NCBI GenBank assembly: GCA_005800255.1
Contig: SYGW01000123.1
Span: 1-31,825, forward strand
Direction of reading: 5' to 3'
DNA length: 31,825 nt
From: Nitrospiraceae bacterium
Lineage (GTDB): Bacteria > Nitrospirota > Nitrospiria > Nitrospirales > Nitrospiraceae
Shown here: piece after piece, positions 1 through 7,062 of the stretch
How the letters are laid out: each line of letters opens with the position of its first letter
Position numbering within the stretch: position 1 is the stretch's first letter
The notes under the pieces: model-generated
What the model saw: only the letters and a program-made list of their open reading frames with translations
Database searches by the model: none
What the model was told of the DNA's origin: nothing
Program-made: the position numbers and the translations under genes

Positions 1-740
1 AGACATTACGGCTGCTTACAGACGCAGCCTCCACGAATCTGATCCAGCAACTCTCCGGCCCCCGATTGCAGAACGAAATTTTGGTGTTGTTCGCCGAACG
101 GGATCCGGCGCGCGCGATTGCGCGCTTGGCGAAGCTGAAATTGCTTCGATTCCTCCACCGCCGTCTCTGTGCCAAGGCGGCGGTGACGCGAGTGGTTAGA
201 GCTGTTCCCAAGGCGCTCGCCTGGTGGAGCAGTCGATCGCCTGATGCGGTGATCGATCGGTCGATCGTCTATCTCATGGCCTTGTCGAGCGAGTCCAGTC
301 CGGTCGTGCTCGCTGTGATCATCAGGCGGTTGGCCTGTTCACGCGAGCAGGCGACGAAGCTGAGCGCCGGGGGGAAGCAACTCGATCGCAGATTGAAGAG
401 ACTCACCGAGAGAGGAGCCTTACGGCCATCGCAGGTCTATCGCCTGTTGGTCGATCTTCCGGACGAGGCGCTCGTGTTGCTCCTGTCGAAGCAGATGAGT
501 CGTCAACAGGCGGCGCGATTAAGTTTATTGAGGCGATATCTGAAGGTCTATGAGAAAAGTAGGGCGGTTACGACGGTCTTAAAGGGGAGGGATCTTCAGG
601 CCATGGGGCTGAAGCCTGGACCTCAGTACGGGGTCATTTTGGGGAAGTTGTTGGATGCGAGGATCGATGGCACGATCACCAGCGAGAGGGACGAACGGGC
701 CTTCGTTCAGAAACAGCTCGGCGTTCGCGGGGATTGTTGA
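1..740 (+). CDS. tRNA nucleotidyltransferase / poly(A) polymerase family protein, C-terminal part (5' end outside window)
   Basis: The reading frame is open from the first complete codon of the window (position 3) to the TGA at 738-740, about 245 residues, so the start lies upstream. The TTG at 66 has no ribosome binding site and is probably internal. The C-terminal stretch, with a VLKGRDLQAMGLKPGPQYG block followed by LLDARIDGTITSERDE, is the tail typical of class II CCA-adding/poly(A) polymerase enzymes, where it closes the tRNA-binding arm. In the long bacterial form this follows DHH, CBS and nucleotidyltransferase domains; none of these can be seen here. The catalytic Asp pair is therefore outside the window, and A-adding, CC-adding or poly(A) activity cannot be told apart. 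The gene ends at a palindromic repeat shared with the convergent gene at 885. Confidence 0.8.
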   Translation, partial: TLRLLTDAASTNLIQQLSGPRLQNEILVLFAERDPARAIARLAKLKLLRFLHRRLCAKAAVTRVVRAVPKALAWWSSRSPDAVIDRSIVYLMALSSESSPVVLAVIIRRLACSREQATKLSAGGKQLDRRLKRLTERGALRPSQVYRLLVDLPDEALVLLLSKQMSRQQAARLSLLRRYLKVYEKSRAVTTVLKGRDLQAMGLKPGPQYGVILGKLLDARIDGTITSERDERAFVQKQLGVRGDC

Positions 741-743
741 TAA

Positions 744-880
744 GGCAGCAGGATGTCCAAAAAGTTTGTCCAGCGCGGCCGCAGCCGATGAAAGCACCGG
801 AGGCGTAGCCTCGGGCTACGTTGAGGATGCTTTCGAGGTGAGAATAAAGCCGGTGAACTTTTTCAGCATCCTGCCAGCAG
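744..880. repeat. Long imperfect palindromic repeat, copy 1
   Basis: The element fills the gap between two convergent stop codons. Its ends are inverted (GCAGGATG at 748-755, CATCCTGC at 867-874) and its centre is a small palindrome (GCGTAGCC...GGCTACG, about 803-820). The reverse complement of 7063-7190 aligns along its whole length, sharing the blocks TCCAGC, GGCCGCAG, CCGGA, GCGTA, TACGTTGAGGA and CATCCTGCCA. The two are therefore copies of one element in opposite orientation. No reading frame or transposase is inside. It could fold into a bidirectional terminator. Confidence 0.85.
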
Positions 881-884
881 TCTG

Positions 885-1448
885 CTAGTTCAGCGAGGTA
901 ATGGAGAGCGACACTTCATTCGGGAGCAAGATCGTCACGTTCGCTTGATGTGCCGGGTCCGGCTGAATGAGGGCAAACAGCGGCACAGGCTGAGGCACCC
1001 TGCTCGGAGGCAAGGCCAGCAGCAGGGGAAAGTCGAGCAACGGAGAAACCGTCGTCAGGCTGGCCAGGCGCAGGTGGAAGGCCATCAGGATGTCGTGCAG
1101 CCGCCCGGCTTGATCTTCTTCTGAAAGGGATTGGCTCGTGACAATCCCCGATTCCCAGAGAGGTCTGGTGATCGTGACGGGAAATGAAATACCGAGTTGC
1201 AAGGCGGTCGGCGTCACGTCGATCAAGGTTCCTGCCTGAATCGCCGCGTCCCGGTCACGCAGGTTGAACGGTGCGACAGTGCCTTCTACCAATTCATGCC
1301 CGCCGGCTGGCTCTTGTTCGAGAGGCTCTTGAAGTTGGAGCGCGTCGGTCTCTGCCGTAAGAGACTCGGCGAATGTTTCGGTTTGGGCCGGGGCTGGCGC
1401 TTCGGTTTCTGCCTGGGGCAAAGCCTTTACGATTCCGTCATACACCAC
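885..1448 (-). CDS. DUF6573-like protein, main reading frame downstream of an in-frame TGA
   Basis: This frame encodes 187 residues from a GTG at 1448. Residues about 60-135 contain FNLRDRDAAIQAGTLIDVT...FPVTITRPLW...GRLHDILMAFHLR, which resembles the layout of DUF6573, a small domain of unknown function common in accessory bacterial genes; this is recognition from memory. An acidic Glu/Gln/Pro-rich linker precedes it. The GTG is probably not the original start: the same frame continues upstream past a TGA (1466-1464) to an ATG at 1556 that sits at the predicted transcription start of a good promoter. Read through, the protein would have 223 residues. The gene is thus either disrupted by one nonsense change, recoded, restarted internally, or affected by a sequencing error. 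It converges on the left-end gene. Confidence 0.55.
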   Translation of the reverse strand: MVYDGIVKALPQAETEAPAPAQTETFAESLTAETDALQLQEPLEQEPAGGHELVEGTVAPFNLRDRDAAIQAGTLIDVTPTALQLGISFPVTITRPLWESGIVTSQSLSEEDQAGRLHDILMAFHLRLASLTTVSPLLDFPLLLALPPSRVPQPVPLFALIQPDPAHQANVTILLPNEVSLSITSLN

Positions 1449-1463
1449 GCGCGCCGATGCAGA

Positions 1464-1556
1464 TCAGGCATCATTGAAGGGACGGCCCGCGAAGGCGGCG
1501 TTAGCGGCTTTCTTTTCGTCGTAGGTCAGGGCTTTGGGTGGTGGTGTATTAGTCAT
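1464..1556 (-). pseudogene. Separated 5' end of the DUF6573-like gene (30 codons ending in TGA)
   Basis: From ATG 1556 the frame reads MTNTPPPKALTYDEKKAA, then NAAFAGRPFNDA, a TGA stop, and in the same frame SASARVVYDGIVKALP. The sequence on both sides reads as one lysine- and alanine-rich N-terminus ending in a VYDGIV motif. The TGA sits where I would expect Trp (TGG), one base away. No ribosome binding site precedes ATG 1556, but the promoter at 1563-1590 would start RNA at or next to this ATG. Confidence 0.55.
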
Positions 1557-1562
1557 GATGTA

Positions 1563-1590
1563 AGTGTAAGCCGCTTTGGCGGGATGTCAA
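1563..1590 (-). promoter_or_regulatory. Sigma-70-type promoter for a leaderless transcript of the DUF6573-like gene
   Basis: On the minus strand a perfect TTGACA (1590-1585) is followed by a 16-nt spacer and TACACT (1568-1563). ATG 1556 lies seven bases beyond the -10 element, the expected transcription start, so the message would be leaderless. This supports ATG 1556, rather than GTG 1448, as the native start. Confidence 0.55.
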
Positions 1591-1677
1591 GGGCCGGTCT
1601 GTTTGATGTTGATTCGGCAGCGATTATTCCGGTCGCGGCCTACTGTTGGCGGTCTAGGTGCGTCGCCGGAGGGTGCA

Positions 1678-1686
1678 TGGTATAGT
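1678..1686 (+). promoter_or_regulatory. Extended -10 promoter for the J-domain gene
   Basis: TGG-TATAGT (extended -10, TGn) ends 8 nt before ATG 1694, so transcription should begin at or one base before the start codon. No clear -35 hexamer is seen at the normal spacing, which is common for extended -10 promoters. No Shine-Dalgarno precedes the ATG. Confidence 0.5.
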
Positions 1687-1693
1687 CGCGGCC

Positions 1694-2335
1694 ATGGCAC
1701 GAATCGACTTTTATCAGGTGTTGGGGGTCTCTCGCGACGCGTCTGACGACGCGATTAAGAAAGCCTACCGGAAGCTGGTTTTTCAGCACCATCCCGATCG
1801 CCATCCCGACAGCGCGCAGGCTGAATCCAAGATTCGTGAAATCAATGCCGCCTATGAAATCATTGGCGATTCCGAGAAGCGTCGCAACTATGACCGGCTT
1901 AACTGGGGCGATGAGGCAACCAGAGATGAAGCCGCAGATCCGACTGTCATTCTCGATGAGATGGAACAGAAGCTCTTCGATGAGGGGCGCAAGGAAGTGT
2001 TTGCGGTTTTGATGAAAGACGTGATGCGGATCAGGTTTGAGCTCGCCGTGATTCGTGAGCGGACCGTGGCGGATCAAGGGTATGACACGTTCAAAGACGC
2101 CATGCTGCAGGCTCGGGCATCAGAGGTCATGGATGAACTGGTGACTCCGGAGATGGAGGGGCGCAAACAGCGGCTCATCGAAGTGGCGTTGGAGATGCTG
2201 CTGTCTCAGGGGGTGGCCAAGCGAGGTGATGCGGGAGGAGTCAGGGCGTTACGCGGGCAGCTGGAGGAGGTGTTTCGCAAGGGGCGGAAGAAGGGCTATG
2301 CCGCAGCGCTGGAGCTCTTTTACGAAAGACGGTAG
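1694..2335 (+). CDS. J-domain (DnaJ-class) co-chaperone
   Basis: This 213-residue protein has an N-terminal J domain (about residues 4-68) that would stimulate the ATPase of a cytosolic Hsp70/DnaK. The signature HPD tripeptide is at residues 33-35 within QHHPDRHP, and helix IV ends in KRRNYDRL. The remaining ~145 residues are helical and charged, without the Gly/Phe region, zinc-finger CxxCxGxG repeats or beta-sandwich substrate domains of true DnaJ. It is therefore a type III J protein with its own client or targeting role, not the general DnaJ. ATG 1694 is chosen because the frame aligns with family starts there and an extended -10 lies just upstream; an in-frame GTG at 1658 would put the -10 inside the gene. 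Confidence 0.85.
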   Translation: MARIDFYQVLGVSRDASDDAIKKAYRKLVFQHHPDRHPDSAQAESKIREINAAYEIIGDSEKRRNYDRLNWGDEATRDEAADPTVILDEMEQKLFDEGRKEVFAVLMKDVMRIRFELAVIRERTVADQGYDTFKDAMLQARASEVMDELVTPEMEGRKQRLIEVALEMLLSQGVAKRGDAGGVRALRGQLEEVFRKGRKKGYAAALELFYERR

Positions 2336-2404
2336 ACGTGAAACGTAAAAGGTGAAATGACGGAAGTTCTTCTCGTTTTACGGCTCACCTTTCACGTCTC
2401 ACGT
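2334..2404. repeat. Inverted 'AGACGTGAAA' word repeat joining two convergent stop codons
   Basis: AGACGTGAAA at 2334-2343 is perfectly complementary to TTTCACGTCT at 2390-2399. The arms overlap the TAG of the J-domain gene and the TGA of the amidohydrolase, so the element fills the whole convergent gap. The reverse complement of 2381-2399 matches 9074-9092 at 18 of 19 bases. It probably forms the 3' end of both transcripts. Confidence 0.7.
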
Positions 2405-3610
2405 CCCCGACAGATGTCCCGCCACGAACCGTCCCGCCTGCATGACCCCGATAATTCTGTCCCGGTCGCGGAGTTGCTCGATGTGGCGAAGCGGATTTCC
2501 CTCGAAGAGGAGAAGGTCAGCCAGTTTTCCCTTCTCGATGGTTCCTGCCTGGTCCTGAATTCCGATTAAGCGTGCAGCGAAGGCAGTCGAGGCGAGGATC
2601 GCTTGCATCGGGCTCATTCCGAAGGCGACCATCCGTTCGAGCTCCTGGGCGTTTTCGCCATGGAAATTAAAGGGCGTCCCCGCGTCCGTCCCCATCGCAA
2701 TCTGGACTCCGTCCCGCAAAGCGTTCTTGAAGCTCACGGCATGACGCTTCGTCATGGCTTTGGCCTTGTCGCGCGCGCTGTCCGGCACGCCGCACCCGAG
2801 CCGGCAGGAGGCGGTGGTGGCGAGCGCGGAGAGGGTCGGCACCATGAAGACGGCGTGCTCCTTCATGAGGGTGGCCGCTTCTTTGTCCATGAGCGTGGCA
2901 TGTTCGATCGAATGGACTCCGGCGCGGATCGCATTCTTCATCCCCGACGATCCATGGGCATGGGCGGCGACCTTCCGCCCGGCCAGCTGCGCTTCCTCGA
3001 CGGCGGCCTGGATCTCTTCAATCGTCATTTGCGCCTGGTCCGGTGAGGTGCCCGGCGTGAGGACCCCGCCCGAGGCAATGACTTTAATGACGCCGGCTCC
3101 GGCGGCGATTTGTTCGCGCACGACGGAACGGACCTGCTTGACTCCCTTCACCTCCTGCCCGATAAATCTGGCATGGCCGCCGATCATGCAAATGGCCAGG
3201 CCTGCCCCGACAATGCGAGGCCCTTTCACGAGGCCTGTCTCGATGGCCTGTTGCAGCGTGAAGATGGAATGGTCCCGCGATCCCACGTCGCGCACGGTGG
3301 TGAAGCCTGCTTCCAGGGTCTCGCGCGCAGCCCGGCTGGCTTTGAGCAGGTTCAGGGCTGGTGCTTCTTTGGCGATCGCGGCGACGACGTCCGGTTCGGC
3401 TCCGAGGCAGAAGTGCACGTGACAGTCGATCAAGCCAGGCAACAGGGTCAGTCCCCGGCCATCGATTTTGGCCGCGCCGCGTGGAATCGAGAGGTCCCGG
3501 TCCGATCCGACTGCGGCAATCGTGGCCCCGCGAATGATCACAGTGGCCCGTTCGATGGTTCGACCGGTTCCGTCGATGACGCGCACGGAGCGAATGGCGA
3601 GGGTGGTCAT
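2399..3610 (-). CDS. Metal-dependent amidohydrolase (imidazolonepropionase / Xaa-Pro dipeptidase-like)
   Basis: This 403-residue amidohydrolase-superfamily enzyme is predicted to hydrolyse a C-N bond, plausibly of a dipeptide or cyclic amide, using a binuclear zinc centre in a TIM barrel. Expected ligands are visible: HxH at H64/H66 in DCHVHF, a candidate carboxylated lysine K176 in VIKVIASGG, H217 and H237 in the AHAHG and HSIEHA motifs, and D309 in GTDAGTP. The C-terminal GTIEKGKLADLLLFEGNPL is the usual return strand of the small beta domain. No signal peptide is seen, so it should be cytosolic. ATG 3610 overlaps the stop of the upstream haem protein by 4 nt (ATGA), implying translational coupling. 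The exact substrate cannot be read from sequence. Confidence 0.85.
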   Translation of the reverse strand: MTTLAIRSVRVIDGTGRTIERATVIIRGATIAAVGSDRDLSIPRGAAKIDGRGLTLLPGLIDCHVHFCLGAEPDVVAAIAKEAPALNLLKASRAARETLEAGFTTVRDVGSRDHSIFTLQQAIETGLVKGPRIVGAGLAICMIGGHARFIGQEVKGVKQVRSVVREQIAAGAGVIKVIASGGVLTPGTSPDQAQMTIEEIQAAVEEAQLAGRKVAAHAHGSSGMKNAIRAGVHSIEHATLMDKEAATLMKEHAVFMVPTLSALATTASCRLGCGVPDSARDKAKAMTKRHAVSFKNALRDGVQIAMGTDAGTPFNFHGENAQELERMVAFGMSPMQAILASTAFAARLIGIQDQAGTIEKGKLADLLLFEGNPLRHIEQLRDRDRIIGVMQAGRFVAGHLSGT

Positions 3611-4209
3611 GGTAAATCGATGGGAATGGTGATGATGATGCCGCCCATGACATCGCCGATTTTGTAGTCGCGGCGCGGGCTGTTGGGATGTGCGTTGTGG
3701 CAGGTGACGCAGGACTGGACCACCGCCCGGTCCGGGTAGATGGTTTGGTAGTAGCGGCCTCCGTCGATCCTGACGAATCCGCCGATCGGCTTCGAGGGGT
3801 CCTTGGCGACGGTCTCGAGCCCCTTTCGCTCGAAATCGGTCGTGGCACCATTCCAGACATAGATCGGCGTTATGCTGGCCAGGCGGAACGTGAACTTGAG
3901 ATTTTTTTGCGCAACCAGCCGTCCGGACTCCAGGAGGAACTGCGCGGGAAGGGGGACGCCTTTTTCGTCGCGCCAATGTTCGACGGCTTCGGCCAGACCG
4001 GCCTGATGGAGTTTGCCGACGACGTTTTCCGTGTAGTTGGTCCGGTTGGACTCGATGAGCGCATGAATATAGGACGCGGCCTTGTCCGGCGGAACGAGGT
4101 CCGATTTCATGCGATCGGCCAGCGTCAGGGCCAAGATCCAGTACGAGACCACCGCGACAAAGGCAAAGGCTCCGCCGCCGAGCACCCAGAGTAATGGTTT
4201 GTTGTTCAT
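3607..4209 (-). CDS. DUF3365 (Tll0287-like) membrane-anchored c-type haem protein
   Basis: This 200-residue protein has one N-terminal transmembrane helix (about residues 6-28) and an extracytoplasmic domain. The domain carries one haem c motif, CVTCHNAHP, near its end, followed by DYKIGDVMGGIIITIPI. This arrangement matches DUF3365/Tll0287-like domains, haem-binding relatives of PAS/CHASE-type sensors that often precede kinase or cyclase modules. Here the domain stands alone with no output module. ATG 4209 is preferred because AAAGGA lies 10 nt upstream; a TTG at 4233 overlapping the previous stop is possible. The gene lies between an aminotransferase and an amidohydrolase and is coupled to the latter, so it may sense redox or gas for that pathway, but this is a guess. 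Confidence 0.8.
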   Translation of the reverse strand: MNNKPLLWVLGGGAFAFVAVVSYWILALTLADRMKSDLVPPDKAASYIHALIESNRTNYTENVVGKLHQAGLAEAVEHWRDEKGVPLPAQFLLESGRLVAQKNLKFTFRLASITPIYVWNGATTDFERKGLETVAKDPSKPIGGFVRIDGGRYYQTIYPDRAVVQSCVTCHNAHPNSPRRDYKIGDVMGGIIITIPIDLP

Positions 4210-4229
4210 GCGATTTATGTCCTTTGTCG

Positions 4230-5417
4230 TCAAGATGCCATGCGGCTATAGATCCGTGCCGCAGCCTGGAGCGCGACTCCGGGAGTGGAGAGCCAGCCTC
4301 GCCGGATAAACAGTTCTTCCAGGGCGTTGAGCAGGGTCAAGACATGCGCTTCAGTCGACGATTCACCCATCAAGCCGATGCGCCAGACTTTCCCCTTGAG
4401 CGGGCCGAGCCCTCCGCCGATTTCAATCCCATAGGTCGAGAGAAGGTTCATCCGTATCTCGGCTTCAGGAATGTGAGAGGGGACTGTGACACAGGTTAAC
4501 ATCGGGAGTCGATGGCCAGCCGGGGGGAGGGGCAAGAGCCCGAGTTGGGCCAAGCCGGCGAGCAGGGCTTCGCTATTGAGTTGATGGCGGGCGAAGCGCG
4601 ACGGCAGCCCTTCTTCTTCGACGAGGCGCAAGGCCTCCCGCAGGGCATAGAGCATGGAGATTGGCGCCGTATGGTGGTAGGCCCTGGCACCTTCGGCCCA
4701 GTAGTCCGCAATCAAGGCCATATCGAAATACCAACTCTGGCAGGGGCTGCGTCTGGCCTTGATGGAGGCCAAGGCCCGGTCGCTGAGGGTGAAGGGCGCG
4801 AGGCCTGGCTGGCAGCTCAGGCATTTCTGGGTGCCGCTATAGCAGACATCAATGCCCCACCGGTCGATCTCGACCGGTATGCCGCCCAGCGAGGTGACGG
4901 CATCCACGAGGAAGAGCGCGTCATGGGTGCGACAGAGGTGGGCGATCGGTTCAAGCGGTTGCCAGACGCCGGTCGAGGTTTCGGCCTGCACGATCGCCAC
5001 GGCTTTCACCGGGCCGGATCGGCTCAGGGCCTGTTCGATGGCAGCTGGATCGATGATCTGGCCCCAGGGAGCTTCGACGCGAATGGCTTTGCCGCCGCAG
5101 CGTTCGACGGTGGTGGCCCATCTCGTGCCAAATACGCCATTGACCCCGACGATGACCGCATCCCCAGGCTCAACGGTATTGACGATCGAGGCTTCCATCC
5201 CGGCCGAGCCTGTGCCAGAGACGGCGATGGTGAAGCGGTTGTCGGTTTGAAACACGAGCCGCAGCAGGGTCTGGATATCGTTCATGACGCCCAGGAAGGC
5301 TGGGTCCAGGTGGCCGATGAGCGGCATCGAGAGCGCGCGGAGGACTCGCGGATGCACCATGCTTGGCCCTGGGCCAAGGAGCAGCCGGCGAGGGGGTGTA
5401 AAGTTCTGAACTGGCAT
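4230..5417 (-). CDS. Class V PLP aminotransferase, alanine/serine-glyoxylate aminotransferase type
   Basis: This 395-residue enzyme is predicted to move an amino group from alanine or serine to glyoxylate, giving glycine. It shows the family N-terminus LLLGPGPSMVHPRVL, the PLP-phosphate loop VSGTGSAGMEA, the pyridine-binding Asp D172 in VDAVTSLGG and the Schiff-base lysine K198 in SGTQKCLS. The C-terminal domain ends with a GLGPLKGKVWRIGLMG block, also typical. Length is normal for the family. ATG 5417 has GGAG four bases upstream and a TATACT -10-like element further up. It heads a leftward group with the haem protein and amidohydrolase, with no intergenic gap. Glyoxylate detoxification or glycine/serine supply in an autotroph is the likely role; which amino donor is used is uncertain. 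Confidence 0.88.
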   Translation of the reverse strand: MPVQNFTPPRRLLLGPGPSMVHPRVLRALSMPLIGHLDPAFLGVMNDIQTLLRLVFQTDNRFTIAVSGTGSAGMEASIVNTVEPGDAVIVGVNGVFGTRWATTVERCGGKAIRVEAPWGQIIDPAAIEQALSRSGPVKAVAIVQAETSTGVWQPLEPIAHLCRTHDALFLVDAVTSLGGIPVEIDRWGIDVCYSGTQKCLSCQPGLAPFTLSDRALASIKARRSPCQSWYFDMALIADYWAEGARAYHHTAPISMLYALREALRLVEEEGLPSRFARHQLNSEALLAGLAQLGLLPLPPAGHRLPMLTCVTVPSHIPEAEIRMNLLSTYGIEIGGGLGPLKGKVWRIGLMGESSTEAHVLTLLNALEELFIRRGWLSTPGVALQAAARIYSRMAS

Positions 5418-5534
5418 AGCGCTCCGATATGAGGAAGCCAGTATAGCGGAGTTCAGTCGCTTTCGGCCACGGGTATTCTGCGCCGGTCCGTTCGTTCGTT
5501 CGCGCGAAAGGGGTTTCGAGCCCGAAAAACCGCG

Positions 5535-5543
5535 TGTTATAGT
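5535..5543 (+). promoter_or_regulatory. Extended -10 promoter for the CPBP protease gene
   Basis: TGT-TATAGT ends 8 nt before ATG 5551, the same geometry as at 1678-1686. A weak TTTCGA lies 18 nt upstream at 5514-5519. RNA would begin at or beside the ATG, giving a leaderless message. A perfect 10-nt palindrome TTCGCGCGAA (5499-5508) lies about 45 nt upstream of that start, between the divergent genes, and could be an operator. Confidence 0.45.
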
Positions 5544-5550
5544 CACCAGG

Positions 5551-7053
5551 ATGATGGAACCAGTCTCTGCTCCCAAAGAACCGAAAGAGTATCGCTCGTG
5601 GTGGCGTGCCACCTACGTGCCGCCGTTGACCGGGGGGCGGCCTGGGCGATTTTCGCCCATGGTGACGTGGTTGGCGGCCTTCGTGCTTGTGGCGGCGTTG
5701 CTGTCGGTGGTTCTGCTATCGGCTTCCTCCTCTAAACTGGAGCGGATCGAGGCGCCGGAGCAAGCCCTCAGTCTGATGGTCAGTCGGACTATGGATGCGC
5801 AGGAAGGACTGAAGCGAGCGCCCCAATGGGAGCAGCAGCTTTTTGTCTGGACCTCTGGCGGGAACGAGACGGAACAGGCCCATGCCATCGAATGGTATCG
5901 AGAGCTTGCGGGGGTCTCGACCGATCCGCTCGTGCCGCTGCAGCTGGCGATTCTCCAAGCCGAGGCAGGCCATGTGTCCCAGGCGCTCCTTTCCGCGCAT
6001 GAGTGGGCCGATGCCGAGGACCCGCTTCCGCAGTTTGCCGATCTGGTGCGGGCCGCGTATGGCGAAGGCGCGGCTCCTGACGCGGATCGGTATATGGTGT
6101 GGCAAGCTGAGCTGGCCGAGCTGTTGCCTGCCGGCTGGTTTTACGATCGTCTGGCCGAACGGCTGGCGCGCCGCGCCAACGATGTGGCGCTGTTATCCAG
6201 GATTCAGGAACAGGCGGCGGTGCGCGTCGATCGCCAATTTGTCTGGTCGCATCGCATTACGCTTGTTGAGCTTGGCGCGATGGTCGTTGGCACGGTGGTT
6301 TGTTTGCTGCTGTGGCTTAACCGGAGCGAGGCGGCTCGTTTCGTCCGGCTCCATGAGCCTGGCGTGCCGCCGCCGTGGCCTGGCGCGATCGGGGCGGCCG
6401 TGTTGCTTCGCGGGGGCGCGCTGGGGGCGATAGGCACGGCGCTGTTTTTGATCTATGCGTCGCCGGATAATGCCCCGCTCCGGGCCTTGGTCATTCCCTT
6501 GACCAATGTGCCCTTGCTCTTCTTGGCCTACCGGCACCTCTTCCGTCCGTCCGGTATGACGCTCGAAGAAGGGTTCGGCTTGGAAATCGGATGGGCGAAT
6601 GTCGGACGTCTGCTGACGGTGGTCGTGGCGGTGGTGGCAGCAGGGCTCTGGGGCGAGTGGGTGATGGATCGGCTGTCGGAGCCGTTTCACCTGACGAGCC
6701 ATTGGACCGAATGGTTCGACGCCGATCTGGCTTGGGGCTCTCCGTCCCTGACGGCCATTAGCGGCATCGAATATGTGGTGTTCGCGCCGCTGTTCGAGGA
6801 ACTGGCCTTTCGCGGCATTCTGTTCGCAATCTTGCGCAGAAAGTTTTCCTTCCTGCCGGCTGCGCTGATTAGCGCCGGCATCTTCGCGGTCGCCCATGGC
6901 TATGGATTGATCGGTTTCGCCAGTGTGCTCTGGAGCGGGTTGCTCTGGGCTTGGCTCTATGAGAAAACCGGGAGTCTCTTGCCAGGGATCTTGGCTCATG
7001 CCATCAATAATTTGCTGGTCTGTCTCTCCGTCATGGCCCTCCTCCGCCTCTAG
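5551..7053 (+). CDS. CPBP family intramembrane glutamic endopeptidase with long N-terminal region
   Basis: This 500-residue protein has a C-terminal CPBP (CAAX protease/bacteriocin-processing, Abi) domain containing the three motifs of intramembrane glutamic proteases: EELAFRG (E416/E417, R421), FAVAHG (H449) and HAINN (H483, N487). About eight membrane helices lie between residue 235 and the end. The first ~230 residues are unusual: one helix at about 37-58, then a roughly 170-residue soluble helical region containing QLAILQAEAGHVSQALLSA, which looks like a tetratricopeptide-type helical pair, then another helix. This part may recruit or present substrate. Bacterial CPBP proteins process peptides, act in immunity or regulate signalling; which applies here is not visible. 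It converges on the SDR gene across repeat copy 2. Confidence 0.8.
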   Translation: MMEPVSAPKEPKEYRSWWRATYVPPLTGGRPGRFSPMVTWLAAFVLVAALLSVVLLSASSSKLERIEAPEQALSLMVSRTMDAQEGLKRAPQWEQQLFVWTSGGNETEQAHAIEWYRELAGVSTDPLVPLQLAILQAEAGHVSQALLSAHEWADAEDPLPQFADLVRAAYGEGAAPDADRYMVWQAELAELLPAGWFYDRLAERLARRANDVALLSRIQEQAAVRVDRQFVWSHRITLVELGAMVVGTVVCLLLWLNRSEAARFVRLHEPGVPPPWPGAIGAAVLLRGGALGAIGTALFLIYASPDNAPLRALVIPLTNVPLLFLAYRHLFRPSGMTLEEGFGLEIGWANVGRLLTVVVAVVAAGLWGEWVMDRLSEPFHLTSHWTEWFDADLAWGSPSLTAISGIEYVVFAPLFEELAFRGILFAILRRKFSFLPAALISAGIFAVAHGYGLIGFASVLWSGLLWAWLYEKTGSLLPGILAHAINNLLVCLSVMALLRL

Positions 7054-7062
7054 CAGGCTTGT

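Noticed and set aside
1197..1685. A 162-codon plus-strand frame opposite the DUF6573-like gene
   Set aside because: It crosses the divergent promoters and the stop-interrupted gene and has no start signal; the minus strand carries the recognisable domain.
3611..3976. N-terminal extension of the amidohydrolase to 525 residues
   Set aside because: The extra residues lie inside the upstream haem protein gene and have shadow-frame composition; ATG 3610 with the ATGA overlap is the natural start.
4512..5432. A 306-codon plus-strand frame opposite the aminotransferase
   Set aside because: It is a shadow of the aminotransferase codon pattern, with Gly/Arg/Asp-rich composition and no domain.
5489..5501. 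Short tandem GTTC repeat in the divergent gap
   Set aside because: Only about three units, too short to mean more than chance or minor slippage.
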